Notes: generated by a model not told the origin, from the letters alone. DNA of 64,000 nucleotides from Powellomyces hirtus (GCA_025526995.1 JAHLKG010000008.1:372001-436000), one strand, 5' to 3'; shown: positions 50,685 through 61,426, numbered from the stretch's first letter. A program made the numbers and translations.

Positions 50685-53600
50685 ATGGCTGGCGACTCTG
50701 ACAGCCGAGTGTCCATTGAGAGGTTCACTGGGGAGAACTTTCACCTTTGGAAGTTGAAAATGAAGATGCTGTTGATTGAGAAGGGACTTTGGGATGCCAT
50801 TGACATCAAGGACGGCTCAGGAACTGCCAAGGCCACCAACACAGCATCAGACGACTGGATACGTCGAGATGAGAGAGCTCTGGCTCTGCTGATCATGTCT
50901 TTGAATGATGAGCAATTGATGCATGTTCATGAGGCTGAATCCGCCCTTGAAGCATGGGAAAAGCTGAGGGAGGTGCATGAGAAGAAGGGGGTTGCCAACA
51001 GACACTTCCTGAGACGTCGGTTCCTCACTGTGACAATGGACCCAACTGATTCCATGACCATCCACATCAACAAGATCAAGAGGATGACCCAGGAACTTGC
51101 AGCCATCGGAGCTCCCGTTTCTGAGGAGGACCATGTGTTCTCCTTGCTCTCTTCCCTTCCAGAAGCCTTTGACACCCTTGTGATGACTCTGGAGTCGACC
51201 AGTGAGAAGCTGGACTTGGCTTTTGTGACATCCAGGCTGTTGCAGGAGGAAATGAGGCGTGCAGATGGAAAGAAGAACTCTGGAAAGGCAGCAAAAGCCT
51301 TCTTCACACAAGCTGACACCAAAGGGAATGCTCAGAAGACCAACAAGGCTGGGGGAAAGCCAGATTGGAAGAAGGAGGCAGTCTGTCACTACTGCAACAA
51401 GAAGGGCCACATCAAGAAGGAATGCCACAAGAGGGCAGCAGACGAGAAGAAGGGCCTAAACCAGGCCAACTCGACTCAACAGACGCCTGGAGGCTTTGCT
51501 TTCACCACCATTGGAACTCAGATGCCATCCCTGACATCCAACACTTGGATTTTGGACTCAGGAGCCTCTCAGCACATGACTGGCCGCAGAGAGCTGTTTG
51601 AGGACTATGAGAAGATGTCTCCTGTCGCCATTGAGATGGCAGACAATCACACATTGGAAGCTGTGGGGCATGGAACGCTTCACACATGGGTGATCAACAC
51701 AGAGGGGAAGACAGTGCCCCTGCAAATCCAGAACTGCTGGCACGTCCCCAAGATGACCAAGAACCTCCTATCACTGGCTCGCCTTGCCAAAGCTGGAGCT
51801 TGTTTTGAAGTGGGACCACAAGCTGCTCGGATCATTGCAAAGGATGGGACGGCTTTCCTTGCCAAAGAGAACCAATTTGTCTACACATTCGAGACAACAC
51901 ATGGGCAGGCAAATGCTGGGATTGCCCACAATGTTGGAAGGGACACAACAAGTCAGGACTTGTCCCTATGGCATCAGAGACTCGGCCATTTGAACGTTGC
52001 AGACATTGGAAGGCTCACCAAGCTTGCCAAGGGCGTTCAAACTAGTGGGAGCTTGAGCATTTGTGACACTTGTGCACTCAGCAAAGCAAGCAGAGCGCCA
52101 TTCCCCAAGGCACAGGCCTCCAGAGCATCAGAGAAGCTGGGATTGATCCACACAGATGTCTGGGGACCAGTTGAACCACCCACGATCACTGGATATCGCT
52201 ATTTTGTCACATTCATTGATGACAAGACAAGATATTTCCATGTTTGCCTTATGAAGACCAAGGGAGAAGTTGCTAGGCACTATCAGGAGCTGGAAGCAGC
52301 ACTTGTCCCCCTACATGGAAAGCAGATCAAAGCTGTCAGATCCGACCCAGGAGGCGAGTACATGAGCAACTTGCTAAGGGACCACTTCAAGGAGAAGGGC
52401 ACACAGCATCAGAGGAGTTCAGTAAATACTCCACAGCAAAATGGTGTTGCTGAACGAGCCAACCGTACCCTTGTGGAGATGGGGAGATGTTTGTTGAAGC
52501 AGTCAGGCTTGGACAAGCGTTTCTGGGGAGAAGCAATCATGACAGCAGTCTATCTGAGGAACAGATCTCCCACTGTTGCATGCCCCAAGACGCCTTATGA
52601 GATGTTCCTTGGTATCCCACCATCTCTGGGACATTTGAGGACGTTTGGATGCATTGCCTATGCCTACATTCAACCCAACAAGCGCCAGAAGCTGGATGAT
52701 GCTGCTGTCAAGTGCATCATGCTGGGGTATAGCTCCCACAGCAAGGAATACCGGCTTATGGACATACAGACTAAGAAGATCCTGTTCTCCAGAAGTGTCA
52801 AATTCGATGAGAAGAGCTTCATTCCATCCCTCCAGTCTGCTCAGACGCCCCAAGTGCCTGCTGAGAGCCTGGAAGTGGGAATTGGGCCCGAAATGAAGCT
52901 GCAGGATGTCAGTGACGAGCTGCAGGATGTCAGTGACGAGCTGCAGGATGTCAGTAACGACTCTGAGGACACAGACATGTCAGAGGGAGAGGAGAACATG
53001 AGGGAACGGACCCCTGAGCCGTCCTCTGACTATGAGAGTGCTGCAGAGCCTTCTCCAACCCCCAAAAGACTCAGGAAGCCGCCAGGAGAGTGGTGGAAGG
53101 CTTCAAGCAACGCTGCAAACGTTGCTGCAGTTGCCTATGCTGTCTCCTTTGTCTCAAACGAGCCCACAAGCTACAAGGAGAGCCAGACCATGCCAGATGC
53201 TTCACAATGGCGTCAGGCTGCTCAGGAAGAGATGGATGTTCTTGCCAAGAATGGGACATGGCAACTTGTGGATCTGCCAACGGGCAGAAAAGCTATTGGA
53301 TGCAAGTGGGTCTTCAAACGAAAGCTGAAGGACACAGGAGAGCTTGACAGATACAAGGCAAGACTTGTTGCCAAGGGATTCTCTCAGAGAGAGGGATTGG
53401 ACTATCAGGAGACGTTTGCTCCTGTTGCCAAGTTTGGTCCCATGAGACTGCTGTTCTCCATCATTGCCACAGATGACTTGGAGGCACATCAGATGGACGT
53501 GAAGACAGCATTCTTGCAAGGGGATCTGGACTATGTGATCTACATGCGCCAACCGGAGGGCTTTGAGGATTCCAAGCATCCAGGACGGGTCTGCAAGCTT

Positions 53601-54737
53601 GGGAGACCCCTCTACGGCCTCAAGCAATCAGCAAGGCGCTTCAACCACAAGATAGACCACAAACTGAAGTCTATGGGCTTTGTGCAGTCGACTGCAGAGC
53701 CTTGCATGTACTACAGGAGTCAGAATGGGACAACAGAGTACATTCTGATCTATGTGGACGACCTCATTGTGGCCTCATCAAGCAAGGAACAGCTGGGGGA
53801 TGTCAAGAAGGAGCTGAGGCGAGCTTTTGAGATGACAGACCTTGGAGAGCTGAATTACTTCCTTGGGATTCACATCAGACGGAGCAGAAGCACCCGCACC
53901 ATCTGGTTGTCTCAGAAGAAGTATGTTGAAGAGGTCGTTTCGAAATTCAACATGGGAGATGCCAAGGTTCATGCCACGCCTATGGAACATGGACTGCACC
54001 TCAGAAACAACATGGCACCTCAGAATGAGACGGAGGAGCTGGAGATGAGCTATGTGCCATACAGGAATGCAGTGGGCAGTTTGATCTATGCCATGCTAGG
54101 AACACGCCCTGACATTGCTGCTGCAGTTGGAATTGTGTCCAAGTACCTTGCAAAGCCTGGAAAAGAGCATTGGAGTGCTGCCAAGCGGATCATCAGATAC
54201 CTGAAGGGCACAAGCGAACTTGGAATCCTTCTGGGAGGCAAAGAGAATGTCTCTGAGCCTAGGAAGCTGGTTGGATACTCGGATTCCGACTATGCTGGAT
54301 GTTTGGACACAAGGAGATCAACCACTGGATTCATCTTCATGTTCAACGGGCCTATCACCTGGCAATCCAAGCGGCAGACCACTGTAGCTCTTTCAAGCAC
54401 GGAAGCAGAGTACATGGCACTAGCCCAGTGCACCAAGGAAGCTGTTTGGCTTCGTCTGCTTGCAGGGGAGCTTGGATTCAAGCAGGATGGACCCACAATG
54501 CTCTTTGAGGACAACCAGGGTGCCATTGCTCTTGCTAAGAACCCGACATTGCATGCCAGCACCAAACACATTGAAGTGAGGTACCACTTTATCAGAGAAG
54601 CACTAGGACGCTTGGAGATTGCATTAGAGTATCTCTCGACTCAGGACATGGTTGCAGACATCTTGACAAAACCACTGGCTAGGGATCAGTTCTTGAAACT
54701 GAGGGACGCCTGTGGGATCACAAAACATGTTTCGTGA
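50685..54737 (+). CDS. copA-9 gag-pol polyprotein, 1350 aa, intact
   Basis: Open with catalytic motifs kept. Marker changes are R192, L642 (His elsewhere, in the integrase region), V852 (shared with copA-3) and Y1123 (shared with copA-7). Confidence 0.95.
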   Translation: MAGDSDSRVSIERFTGENFHLWKLKMKMLLIEKGLWDAIDIKDGSGTAKATNTASDDWIRRDERALALLIMSLNDEQLMHVHEAESALEAWEKLREVHEKKGVANRHFLRRRFLTVTMDPTDSMTIHINKIKRMTQELAAIGAPVSEEDHVFSLLSSLPEAFDTLVMTLESTSEKLDLAFVTSRLLQEEMRRADGKKNSGKAAKAFFTQADTKGNAQKTNKAGGKPDWKKEAVCHYCNKKGHIKKECHKRAADEKKGLNQANSTQQTPGGFAFTTIGTQMPSLTSNTWILDSGASQHMTGRRELFEDYEKMSPVAIEMADNHTLEAVGHGTLHTWVINTEGKTVPLQIQNCWHVPKMTKNLLSLARLAKAGACFEVGPQAARIIAKDGTAFLAKENQFVYTFETTHGQANAGIAHNVGRDTTSQDLSLWHQRLGHLNVADIGRLTKLAKGVQTSGSLSICDTCALSKASRAPFPKAQASRASEKLGLIHTDVWGPVEPPTITGYRYFVTFIDDKTRYFHVCLMKTKGEVARHYQELEAALVPLHGKQIKAVRSDPGGEYMSNLLRDHFKEKGTQHQRSSVNTPQQNGVAERANRTLVEMGRCLLKQSGLDKRFWGEAIMTAVYLRNRSPTVACPKTPYEMFLGIPPSLGHLRTFGCIAYAYIQPNKRQKLDDAAVKCIMLGYSSHSKEYRLMDIQTKKILFSRSVKFDEKSFIPSLQSAQTPQVPAESLEVGIGPEMKLQDVSDELQDVSDELQDVSNDSEDTDMSEGEENMRERTPEPSSDYESAAEPSPTPKRLRKPPGEWWKASSNAANVAAVAYAVSFVSNEPTSYKESQTMPDASQWRQAAQEEMDVLAKNGTWQLVDLPTGRKAIGCKWVFKRKLKDTGELDRYKARLVAKGFSQREGLDYQETFAPVAKFGPMRLLFSIIATDDLEAHQMDVKTAFLQGDLDYVIYMRQPEGFEDSKHPGRVCKLGRPLYGLKQSARRFNHKIDHKLKSMGFVQSTAEPCMYYRSQNGTTEYILIYVDDLIVASSSKEQLGDVKKELRRAFEMTDLGELNYFLGIHIRRSRSTRTIWLSQKKYVEEVVSKFNMGDAKVHATPMEHGLHLRNNMAPQNETEELEMSYVPYRNAVGSLIYAMLGTRPDIAAAVGIVSKYLAKPGKEHWSAAKRIIRYLKGTSELGILLGGKENVSEPRKLVGYSDSDYAGCLDTRRSTTGFIFMFNGPITWQSKRQTTVALSSTEAEYMALAQCTKEAVWLRLLAGELGFKQDGPTMLFEDNQGAIALAKNPTLHASTKHIEVRYHFIREALGRLEIALEYLSTQDMVADILTKPLARDQFLKLRDACGITKHVS

Positions 54738-54744
54738 GTGGGAG

Positions 54745-55244
54745 TGTTGGAATCTACCTGTGGGCGCCTCTGGGAGGACTTAGAGCACACGGGACACGTG
54801 GGAGGACATCCACTTGTGTCTAGAATGGTCTGGAATGGTCCAGAATGGTCTAGAACGATCCAGAATAGCTGGAGAGGGCCTGGGAAGGCCTAGAACACGT
54901 CTGGAGCGCTGATAGAAGCGCCAAGAAAAGGCAAAAAGACACCCTGTGATTGGGAACAATACTAGGCCAGGCCAGGGCCGTCTTGGCCAAGCTAGGGCAC
55001 AGTTAGATTGTCACTACACATGTACTATGATCCAAATTGTTATAAAAGGACGCCCTCTGGGCATCCCCAACCAATATAATAACAGTCCAACACACTCTAC
55101 TTGTCTAGTACACTCTGCCAAACACTACAGGCGACCTTCCCTACCTTGGGAAGCACCTTCAGACCCTCTGCAAGTCTTGACAACAACCTAGCAACCTATC
55201 TGGTATGCTGAGTTCCTGTTTGTAGATGTCAAGACGTCTCAACA
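54745..55244 (+). repeat. 3' LTR of the copA-8/copA-9 complex
   Basis: 500 bp, copA-8 type markers, one private change (GGGACACG). Followed by ATTCC. Confidence 0.95.
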
Positions 55245-56075
55245 ATTCCAATATGGCAGCTTTATTTATAGCTGTCTTTAGCTGGTCAAATGCCTGTTGC
55301 TCTTGAGCGGTCCATCACCAGTTGACGCCTTGATTGGTTAACCCGTACAATGGGCATGCAATCATGCCATAGTTCTCAATGTATTGTGGTGGAAAACGCA
55401 CATACCAGGGGATGTCTGTACTTCCAGCACTCCTTCTGGAACATTAATGCCTCGGACACCTTCGACTTCAACTGGGCCAACTGCTAGGCTGCATCCGTTG
55501 ACAATCTTGCCCAGGAATTTCAATTTGCTCTGGGCAAAATGGCACTTCCCCAATTTTATCCTCAGGCCTGCATCCACTATTTGTTCAAGCACCCCGCTTA
55601 TGTGTGTGACATGTTCTTCAAACATGTTGAAAGACACAATAATGTCATCCACATAGACAAGACAGAATTGGTACTTCAAACCGGCTAGCACGGTGTCCAT
55701 GATGCATTGGAATGCTGGCACCAAGTTCTTCAGGCTGGAGGGTAGCTTGTTGTACTCAAATAGGCCGTGCAGTGTGCAGAGCGCTGTGTAGTGCCTGTGT
55801 TCTTCCTTGATGGGAAGTTGCCAGAATCCCTAACGCAGATCCATTGTTGTAAAGTACCATTTTCCAGCCAAGTAGTTGATTGTAGCATTGACACGCGGCA
55901 ATGGGTACTTGCCCCGGATGGTATGCCGGTTCAGCTCTCTCTGTAGTGTGTGACAAAGTGTAGTCCTCCTCCTGGATTTTTGACTAATGATACTGGGGCT
56001 GCCAATGGGGATTGGGACGAGTGAATGACATCATGTTTAAGCATTGTGTTGAAATGATGTTTGAGTACCTCTTTT
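55245..56075 (-). pseudogene. gyp reverse transcriptase
   Basis: On the - strand: SPLAAPVSLVKNPGGGLHFV, THYRELNRHTIRGKYPLPRV, MDLR, a TAG stop at 55830-55832, GFWQLPIKEEH, then YVDD at 55644-55655, KLKFLGKIV, and after a frameshift the RNase H connection (LYGLTNQGVNW, AFDQLKTAINKAAILE). These are gypsy-type RT blocks. The N-terminus is cut by copB at 56075. One stop and at least one frameshift are present. Confidence 0.88.
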
Positions 56076-56160
56076 TGTTGGAGTCTGTGTTGGAATCTAC
56101 CTGTGGGCGCCTCTGGGAGGACTTAGAGCACACGGGTCATGTGGGAGGACATCCACTTGT

Positions 56161-56210
56161 GTCTAGAATGGTCTGGAATGGTCCAGAATGGTCTAGAACG
56201 ATCCAGAATA
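56161..56210 (+). promoter_or_regulatory. GAA array at 10-bp spacing in copA-10 U3
   Basis: GAA at 56166, 56176, 56186, 56196 and 56206, the + strand view of the TTC array in copA-1. It lies about 175-220 bp upstream of the TATA box. Confidence 0.5.
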
Positions 56211-56383
56211 GCTGGAGAGGGCCTGGGAAGGCCTAGAACACGTCTGGAGCGCTGATAGAAGCGCCAAGAAAAGGCAAAAAGACACCCTGTGATTGGGAAC
56301 AATACTAGGCCAGGCCAGGGCCGTCTTGGCCAAGCTAGGGCACAGTTAGATTGTCACTACACATGTACTCTGATCCAAATTGT

Positions 56384-56390
56384 TATAAAA
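56384..56390 (+). promoter_or_regulatory. TATA box of copA-10
   Basis: TATAAAA at LTR position 297, followed by AGGACGCC. In type A LTRs the same site is TATTAAA. Confidence 0.6.
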
Positions 56391-56866
56391 GGACGCCCTC
56401 TGGGCATCCCCAACTAATATAATAACAGTCCAACACACTCTACTTGTCTAGTACACTCTGCCAAACACTATAGGCGACCTTCCCTACCTTGGGAAGCACC
56501 TTCAGACCCTCTGCAAGTCTTGACAACAACCTAGCAACCTATCTGGTATGCTGAGTTCCTGTTTGTAGATGTCAAGACGTCTCAACAGGTTATGAGCCCT
56601 GACACAGCTGTCTGAACATTACTGACTCCACCTCTATCCCTATCTGGGAAACACGTCACTGTGCCTATCACTGGTGCTGCTGAGGACTTGGAGAACTGTT
56701 TGAGCACTCGAGAAGCCTAGATAGCAGGCATAGGACACCTGCGTCTGACCATCAAACGAGCTATTGTCTGGACTGGACTGGACTGGAGTGGATTTTCTGG
56801 AGCAGGTTCTGACCACTTGCGGTTGAACACCGGGACTATCCCATTTTGCCACACTCTTTGCACAAG

Positions 56867-59800
56867 ATGGCTGGCGACTCTGACAGCCGAGTGTCCATTG
56901 AGAGGTTCACTGGGGAGAACTTTCACCTTTGGAAGTTGAAAATGAAGATGCTGTTGATTGAGAAGGGACTTTGGGATGCCATTGACATCAAGGACGGCTC
57001 AGGAACTGCCAAGGCCACCAACACAGCATCAGACGACTGGATACGTCGAGATGAGAGAGCTCTGGCTCTGCTGATCATGTCTTTGAATGATGAGCAATTG
57101 ATGCATGTTCATGAGGCTGAATCCGCCCTTGAAGCATGGGAAAAGCTGAGGGAGGTGCATGAGAAGAAGGGGGTTGCCAACAGACACTTCCTGAGACGTC
57201 GGTTCCTCACTGTGACAATGGACCCAACTGATTCCATGACCATCCACATCAACAAGATCAAGAGGATGACCCAGGAACTTGCAGCCATCGGAGCTCCCGT
57301 TTCTGAGGAGGACCATGTGTTCTCCTTGCTCTCTTCCCTTCCAGAAGCCTTTGACACCCTTGTGATGACTCTGGAGTTGACCAGTGAGAAGCTGGACTTG
57401 GCTTTTGTGACATCCAGGCTGTTGCAGGAGGAAATGAGGCGTGCAGATGGAAAGAAGAAGTCTGGAAAGGCAGCAAAAGCCTTCTTCACACAAGCTGACA
57501 CCAAAGGGAATGCTCAGAAGACCAACAAGGCTGGGGGAAAGCCAGATTGGAAGAAGGAGGCAGTCTGTCACTACTGCAACAAGAAGGGCCACATCAAGAA
57601 GGAATGCCACAAGAGGGCAGCAGACGAGAAGAAGGGCCTAAACCAGGCCAACTCGACTCAACAGACGCCTGGAGGCTTTGCTTTCACCACCATTGGAACT
57701 CAGATGCCATCCCTGACATCCAACACTTGGATTTTGGACTCAGGAGCCTCTCAGCACATGACTGGCCGCAGAGAGCTGTTTGAGGACTATGAGAAGATGT
57801 CTCCTATCGCCATTGAGATGGCAGACAATCACACATTGGAAGCTGTGGGGCATGGAACGCTTCACACATGGGTGATCAACACAGAGGGGAAGACAGTGCC
57901 CCTGCAAATCCAGAACTGCTGGCACGTCCCCAAGATGACCAAGAACCTCCTATCACTGGCTCGCCTTGCCAAAGCTGGAGCTTGTTTTGAAGTGGGACCA
58001 CAAGCTGCTCGGATCATTGCAAAGGATGGGACGGCTTTCCTTGCCAAAGAGAACCAATTTGTCTACACATTCGAGACAACACATGGGCAGGCAAATGCTG
58101 GGATTGCCCACAATGTTGGAAGGGACACAACAAGTCAGGACTTGTCCCTATGGCATCAGAGACTCGGCCATTTGAACGTTGCAGACATTGGAAGGCTCAC
58201 CAAGCTTGCCAAGGGCGTTCAAACTAGTGGGAGCTTGAGCATTTGTGACACTTGTGCACTCAGCAAAGCAAGCAGAGCGCCATTCCCCAAGGCACAGGCC
58301 TCCAGAGCATCAGAGAAGCTGGGATTGATCCACACAGATGTCTGGGGACCAGTTGAACCACCCACGATCACTGGATATCGCTATTTTGTCACATTCATTG
58401 ATGACAAGACAAGATATTTCCATGTTTGCCTTATGAAGACCAAGGGAGAAGTTGCTAGGCACTATCAGGAGCTGGAAGCAGCACTTGTCCCCCTACATGG
58501 AAAGCAGATCAAAGCTGTCAGATCCGACCCAGGAGGCGAGTACATGAGCAACTTGCTAAGGGACCACTTCAAGGAGAAGGGCACACAGCATCAGAGGAGT
58601 TCAGTAAATACTCCACAGCAAAATGGTGTTGCTGAACGAGCCAACCGTACCCTTGTGGAGATGGGGAGATGTTTGTTGAAGCAGTCAGGCTTGGACAAGC
58701 GTTTCTGGGGAGAAGCAATCATGACAGCAGTCTATCTGAGGAACAGATCTCCCACTGTTGCATGCCCCAAGACGCCTTATGAGATGTTCCATGGTATCCC
58801 ACCATCTCTGGGACATTTGAGGACGTTTGGATGCATTGCCTATGCCTACATTCAACCCAACAAGCGCCAGAAGCTGGATGATGCTGCTGTCAAGTGCATC
58901 ATGCTGGGGTATAGCTCCCACAGCAAGGAATACCGGCTTATGGACATACAGACTAAGAAGATCCTGTTCTCCAGAAGTGTCAAATTCGATGAGAAGAGCT
59001 TCATTCCATCCCTCCAGTCTGCTCAGACGCCCCAAGTGCCTGCTGAGAGCCTGGAAGTGGGAATTGGGCCCGAAATGAAGCTGCAGGATGTCAGTGACGA
59101 GCTGCAGGATGTCAGTGACGAGCTGCAGGATGTCAGTAACGACTCTGAGGACACAGACATGTCAGAGGGAGAGGAGAATGTGAGGGAACGGACCCCTGAG
59201 CCGTACTCTGACTATGAGAGTGCTGCAGAGCCTTCTCCAACCCCCAAAAGACTCAGGAAGCTGCCAGGAGAGTGGTGGAAGGCTTCAAGCAATGCTGCAA
59301 ACGTTGCTGCAGTTGCCTATGCTGTCTCCTTTGTCACAAACGAACCCAAAAGCTACAAGGAGAGCCAGACCATGCCAGATGCTTCACAATGGCGTCAGGC
59401 TGCTCAGGAAGAGATGGATGCTCTTGCCAAGAATGGGACATGGCAACTTGTGGATCTGCCAACGGGCAGAAAAGCTATTGGATGCAAGTGGGTCTTCAAA
59501 CGAAAGCTGAAGGACACAGGAGAGCTTGACAGATACAAGGCAAGACTTGTTGCCAAGGGATTCTCTCAGAGAGAGGGATTGGACTATCAGGAGACGTTTG
59601 CTCCTGTTGCCAAGTTTGGTCCCATGAGACTGCTGTTCTCCATCATTGCCACAGATGACTTGGAGGCACATCAGATGGACGTGAAGACAGCATTCTTGCA
59701 AGGGGATCTGGACTATGTGATCTACATGCGCCAACCGGAGGGCTTTGAGGATTCCAAGCATCCAGGACGGGTCTGCAAGCTTGGGAGACCCCTCTACGGC

Positions 59801-60919
59801 CTCAAGCAATCAGCAAGGCGCTTCAACCACAAGATAGACCACAAACTGAAGTCTATGGGCTTTGTGCAGTCGACTGCAGAGCCTTGCATGTACTACAGGA
59901 GTCAGAATGGGACAACGGAGTACATTCTGATCTATGTGGACGACCTCATTGTGGCCTCATCAAGCAAGGAACAGCTGGGGGATGTCAAGAAGGAGCTGAG
60001 GCGAGCTTTTGAGATGACAGACCTTGGAGAGCTGAATTACTTCCTTGGGATTCACATCAGACGGAGCAGAAGCACCCGCACCATCTGGTTGTCTCAGAAG
60101 AAGTATGTTGAAGAGGTCGTTTCGAAATTCAACATGGGAGATGCCAAGGTTCATGCCACGCCTATGGAACATGGACTGCACCTCAGAAACAACATGGCAC
60201 CTCAGAATGAGACGGATGAGCTGGAGATGAGCTCTGTGCCATACAGGAATGCAGTGGGCAGTTTGATCTATGCCATGCTAGGAACACGCCCTGACATTGC
60301 TGCTGCAGTTGGAATTGTGTCCAAGTACCTTGCAAAGCCTGGAAAGGAGCATTGGAGTGCTGCCAAGCGGATCATCAGATACCTGAAGGGCACAAGCGAA
60401 CTTGGAATCCTTCTGGGAGGCAAAGAGAATGTCTCTGAGCCTAGGAAGCTGGTTGGATACTCGGATTCCAACTATGCTGGATGTTTGGATACAAGGAGAT
60501 CAACCACTGGATTCATCTTCATGTTCAACGGGCCTATCACCTGGCAATCCAAGCGGCAGACCACTGTAGCTCTTTCAAGCACGGAAGCAGAGTACATGGC
60601 ACTAGCCCAGTGCACCAAGGAAGCTGTTTGGCTTCGTCTGCTTGCAGGGGAGCTTGGATTCAAGCAGGATGGACCCACAATGCTCTTTGAGGACAACCAG
60701 GGTGCCATTGCTCTTGCTAAGAACCCGACATTGCATGCCAGCACCAAACACATTGAAGTGAGGTACCACTTTATCAGAGAAGCACTAGAACGCTTGGAGA
60801 TTGCATTAGAGTATCTCTCGACTCAGGACATGGTTGCAGACATCTTGACAAAACCACTGGCTAGGGATCAGTTCTTGAAACTGAGGGACGCCTGTGGGAT
60901 CACAAAACATGTTTCGTGA
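56867..60919 (+). CDS. copA-10 gag-pol polyprotein, 1350 aa, open but with an RNase H change
   Basis: Start ATG of MAGDSD. Open to the normal stop. Differences: L171, K198, I314, V772, Y780, L799, T824, K828, D1117 and E1308. In RNase H the motif SDSDYAG reads SDSNYAG: D1202 is Asn, a G-to-A change at a CpG. D1202 is conserved in the other copies; whether it is catalytic is not certain, so activity is doubtful. Confidence 0.94.
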   Translation: MAGDSDSRVSIERFTGENFHLWKLKMKMLLIEKGLWDAIDIKDGSGTAKATNTASDDWIRRDERALALLIMSLNDEQLMHVHEAESALEAWEKLREVHEKKGVANRHFLRRRFLTVTMDPTDSMTIHINKIKRMTQELAAIGAPVSEEDHVFSLLSSLPEAFDTLVMTLELTSEKLDLAFVTSRLLQEEMRRADGKKKSGKAAKAFFTQADTKGNAQKTNKAGGKPDWKKEAVCHYCNKKGHIKKECHKRAADEKKGLNQANSTQQTPGGFAFTTIGTQMPSLTSNTWILDSGASQHMTGRRELFEDYEKMSPIAIEMADNHTLEAVGHGTLHTWVINTEGKTVPLQIQNCWHVPKMTKNLLSLARLAKAGACFEVGPQAARIIAKDGTAFLAKENQFVYTFETTHGQANAGIAHNVGRDTTSQDLSLWHQRLGHLNVADIGRLTKLAKGVQTSGSLSICDTCALSKASRAPFPKAQASRASEKLGLIHTDVWGPVEPPTITGYRYFVTFIDDKTRYFHVCLMKTKGEVARHYQELEAALVPLHGKQIKAVRSDPGGEYMSNLLRDHFKEKGTQHQRSSVNTPQQNGVAERANRTLVEMGRCLLKQSGLDKRFWGEAIMTAVYLRNRSPTVACPKTPYEMFHGIPPSLGHLRTFGCIAYAYIQPNKRQKLDDAAVKCIMLGYSSHSKEYRLMDIQTKKILFSRSVKFDEKSFIPSLQSAQTPQVPAESLEVGIGPEMKLQDVSDELQDVSDELQDVSNDSEDTDMSEGEENVRERTPEPYSDYESAAEPSPTPKRLRKLPGEWWKASSNAANVAAVAYAVSFVTNEPKSYKESQTMPDASQWRQAAQEEMDALAKNGTWQLVDLPTGRKAIGCKWVFKRKLKDTGELDRYKARLVAKGFSQREGLDYQETFAPVAKFGPMRLLFSIIATDDLEAHQMDVKTAFLQGDLDYVIYMRQPEGFEDSKHPGRVCKLGRPLYGLKQSARRFNHKIDHKLKSMGFVQSTAEPCMYYRSQNGTTEYILIYVDDLIVASSSKEQLGDVKKELRRAFEMTDLGELNYFLGIHIRRSRSTRTIWLSQKKYVEEVVSKFNMGDAKVHATPMEHGLHLRNNMAPQNETDELEMSSVPYRNAVGSLIYAMLGTRPDIAAAVGIVSKYLAKPGKEHWSAAKRIIRYLKGTSELGILLGGKENVSEPRKLVGYSDSNYAGCLDTRRSTTGFIFMFNGPITWQSKRQTTVALSSTEAEYMALAQCTKEAVWLRLLAGELGFKQDGPTMLFEDNQGAIALAKNPTLHASTKHIEVRYHFIREALERLEIALEYLSTQDMVADILTKPLARDQFLKLRDACGITKHVS

Positions 60920-60926
60920 GTGGGAG
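60920..60926 (+). other. copA polypurine tract
   Basis: GTGGGAG lies between the stop codon and the 3' LTR and is repeated at the same place in every copA 3' end. Confidence 0.65.
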
Positions 60927-61426
60927 TGTTGGAATCTACCTGTGGGCGCCTCTGGGAGGACTTAGAGCACACGGGACATGTGGGAGGACATCCACTTGTG
61001 TCTAGAATGGTCTGGAATGGTCCAGAATGGTCTAGAACAATCCAGAATAGCTGGAGAGGGCCTGGGAAGGCCTAGAACACGTCTGGAGCGCTGATAGAAG
61101 CGCCAAGAAAAGGCAAAAAGACACCCTGTGATTGGGAACAATACTAGGCCAGGCCAGGGCCGTCTTGGCCAAGCTAGGGCACAGTTAGATTGTCACTACA
61201 CATGTACTCTGATCCAAATTGTTATAAAAGGACGCCCTCTGGGCATCCCCAACTAATATAATAACAGTCCAACACACTCTACTTGTCTAGTACACTCTGC
61301 CAAACACTATAGGCGACCTTCCCTACCTTGGGAAGCACCTTCAGACCCTCTGCAAGTCTTGACAACAACCTAGCAACCTATCTGGTATGCTGAGTTCCTG
61401 TTTGTAGATGTCAAGACGTCTCAACA
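60927..61426 (+). repeat. copA-10 3' LTR
   Basis: 500 bp. One private change (GAACAATCC) lies in the GAA array. Confidence 0.95.

Larger units (their letters stand above)
49906..55244 (+). mobile_element. copA-9: complete copia element with a replaced 3' LTR
   Basis: Inserted into copA-8 RT (left flank GGGAG). The 5' LTR has TATTAAA and CCACAGG; the 3' LTR has TATAAAA and CTACAGG like the copA-8 LTR. The 3' end was thus exchanged, removing residues 974-1350 of copA-8. Confidence 0.92.
12484..56075 (-). mobile_element. gyp: Ty3/gypsy chromovirus split by copia insertions
   Basis: Pieces on the - strand, in coding order: 56075-55245 (RT), 46205-45914 (RNase H), 37753-35945 (RNase H end, integrase, chromodomain start), 13783-12484 (downstream ORF, purine tract, LTR; duplicated at 20422-19123). 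RT-RNase H-integrase is gypsy order. Removing the copA-8/9 insertion and one ATTCC copy gives a continuous frame (AAILEFPEKDMPTV). Removing copA-6/7 and one CCATT copy does the same (LSGKWAHWSYALANY). Stops and frameshifts show it is dead. Its 5' end lies beyond 64000, right of copB. Assigning the 13783-12484 piece to the same element is an inference. Confidence 0.85.
56088..56587 (+). repeat. copA-10 5' LTR
   Basis: 500 bp; TATAAAA, CTATAGG, plus CAACTAATA and TACTCTGATCC shared with 60927-61426. Private change GGGTCATG. Confidence 0.95.
56088..61426 (+). mobile_element. copA-10: complete copia element in the copB LTR
   Basis: 5,339 bp with matching GTCTG duplications (56083-56087 and 61427-61431). 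The LTRs differ at two visible sites, so it is slightly older than copA-1. Belongs to the copA-4 subfamily by its linker residues. Confidence 0.95.

Noticed and set aside
7145..61426. Regularly spaced repeats suggesting a CRISPR array or satellite
   Set aside because: The spacing is that of LTR pairs, each bounded by TG...CA ends and target duplications.
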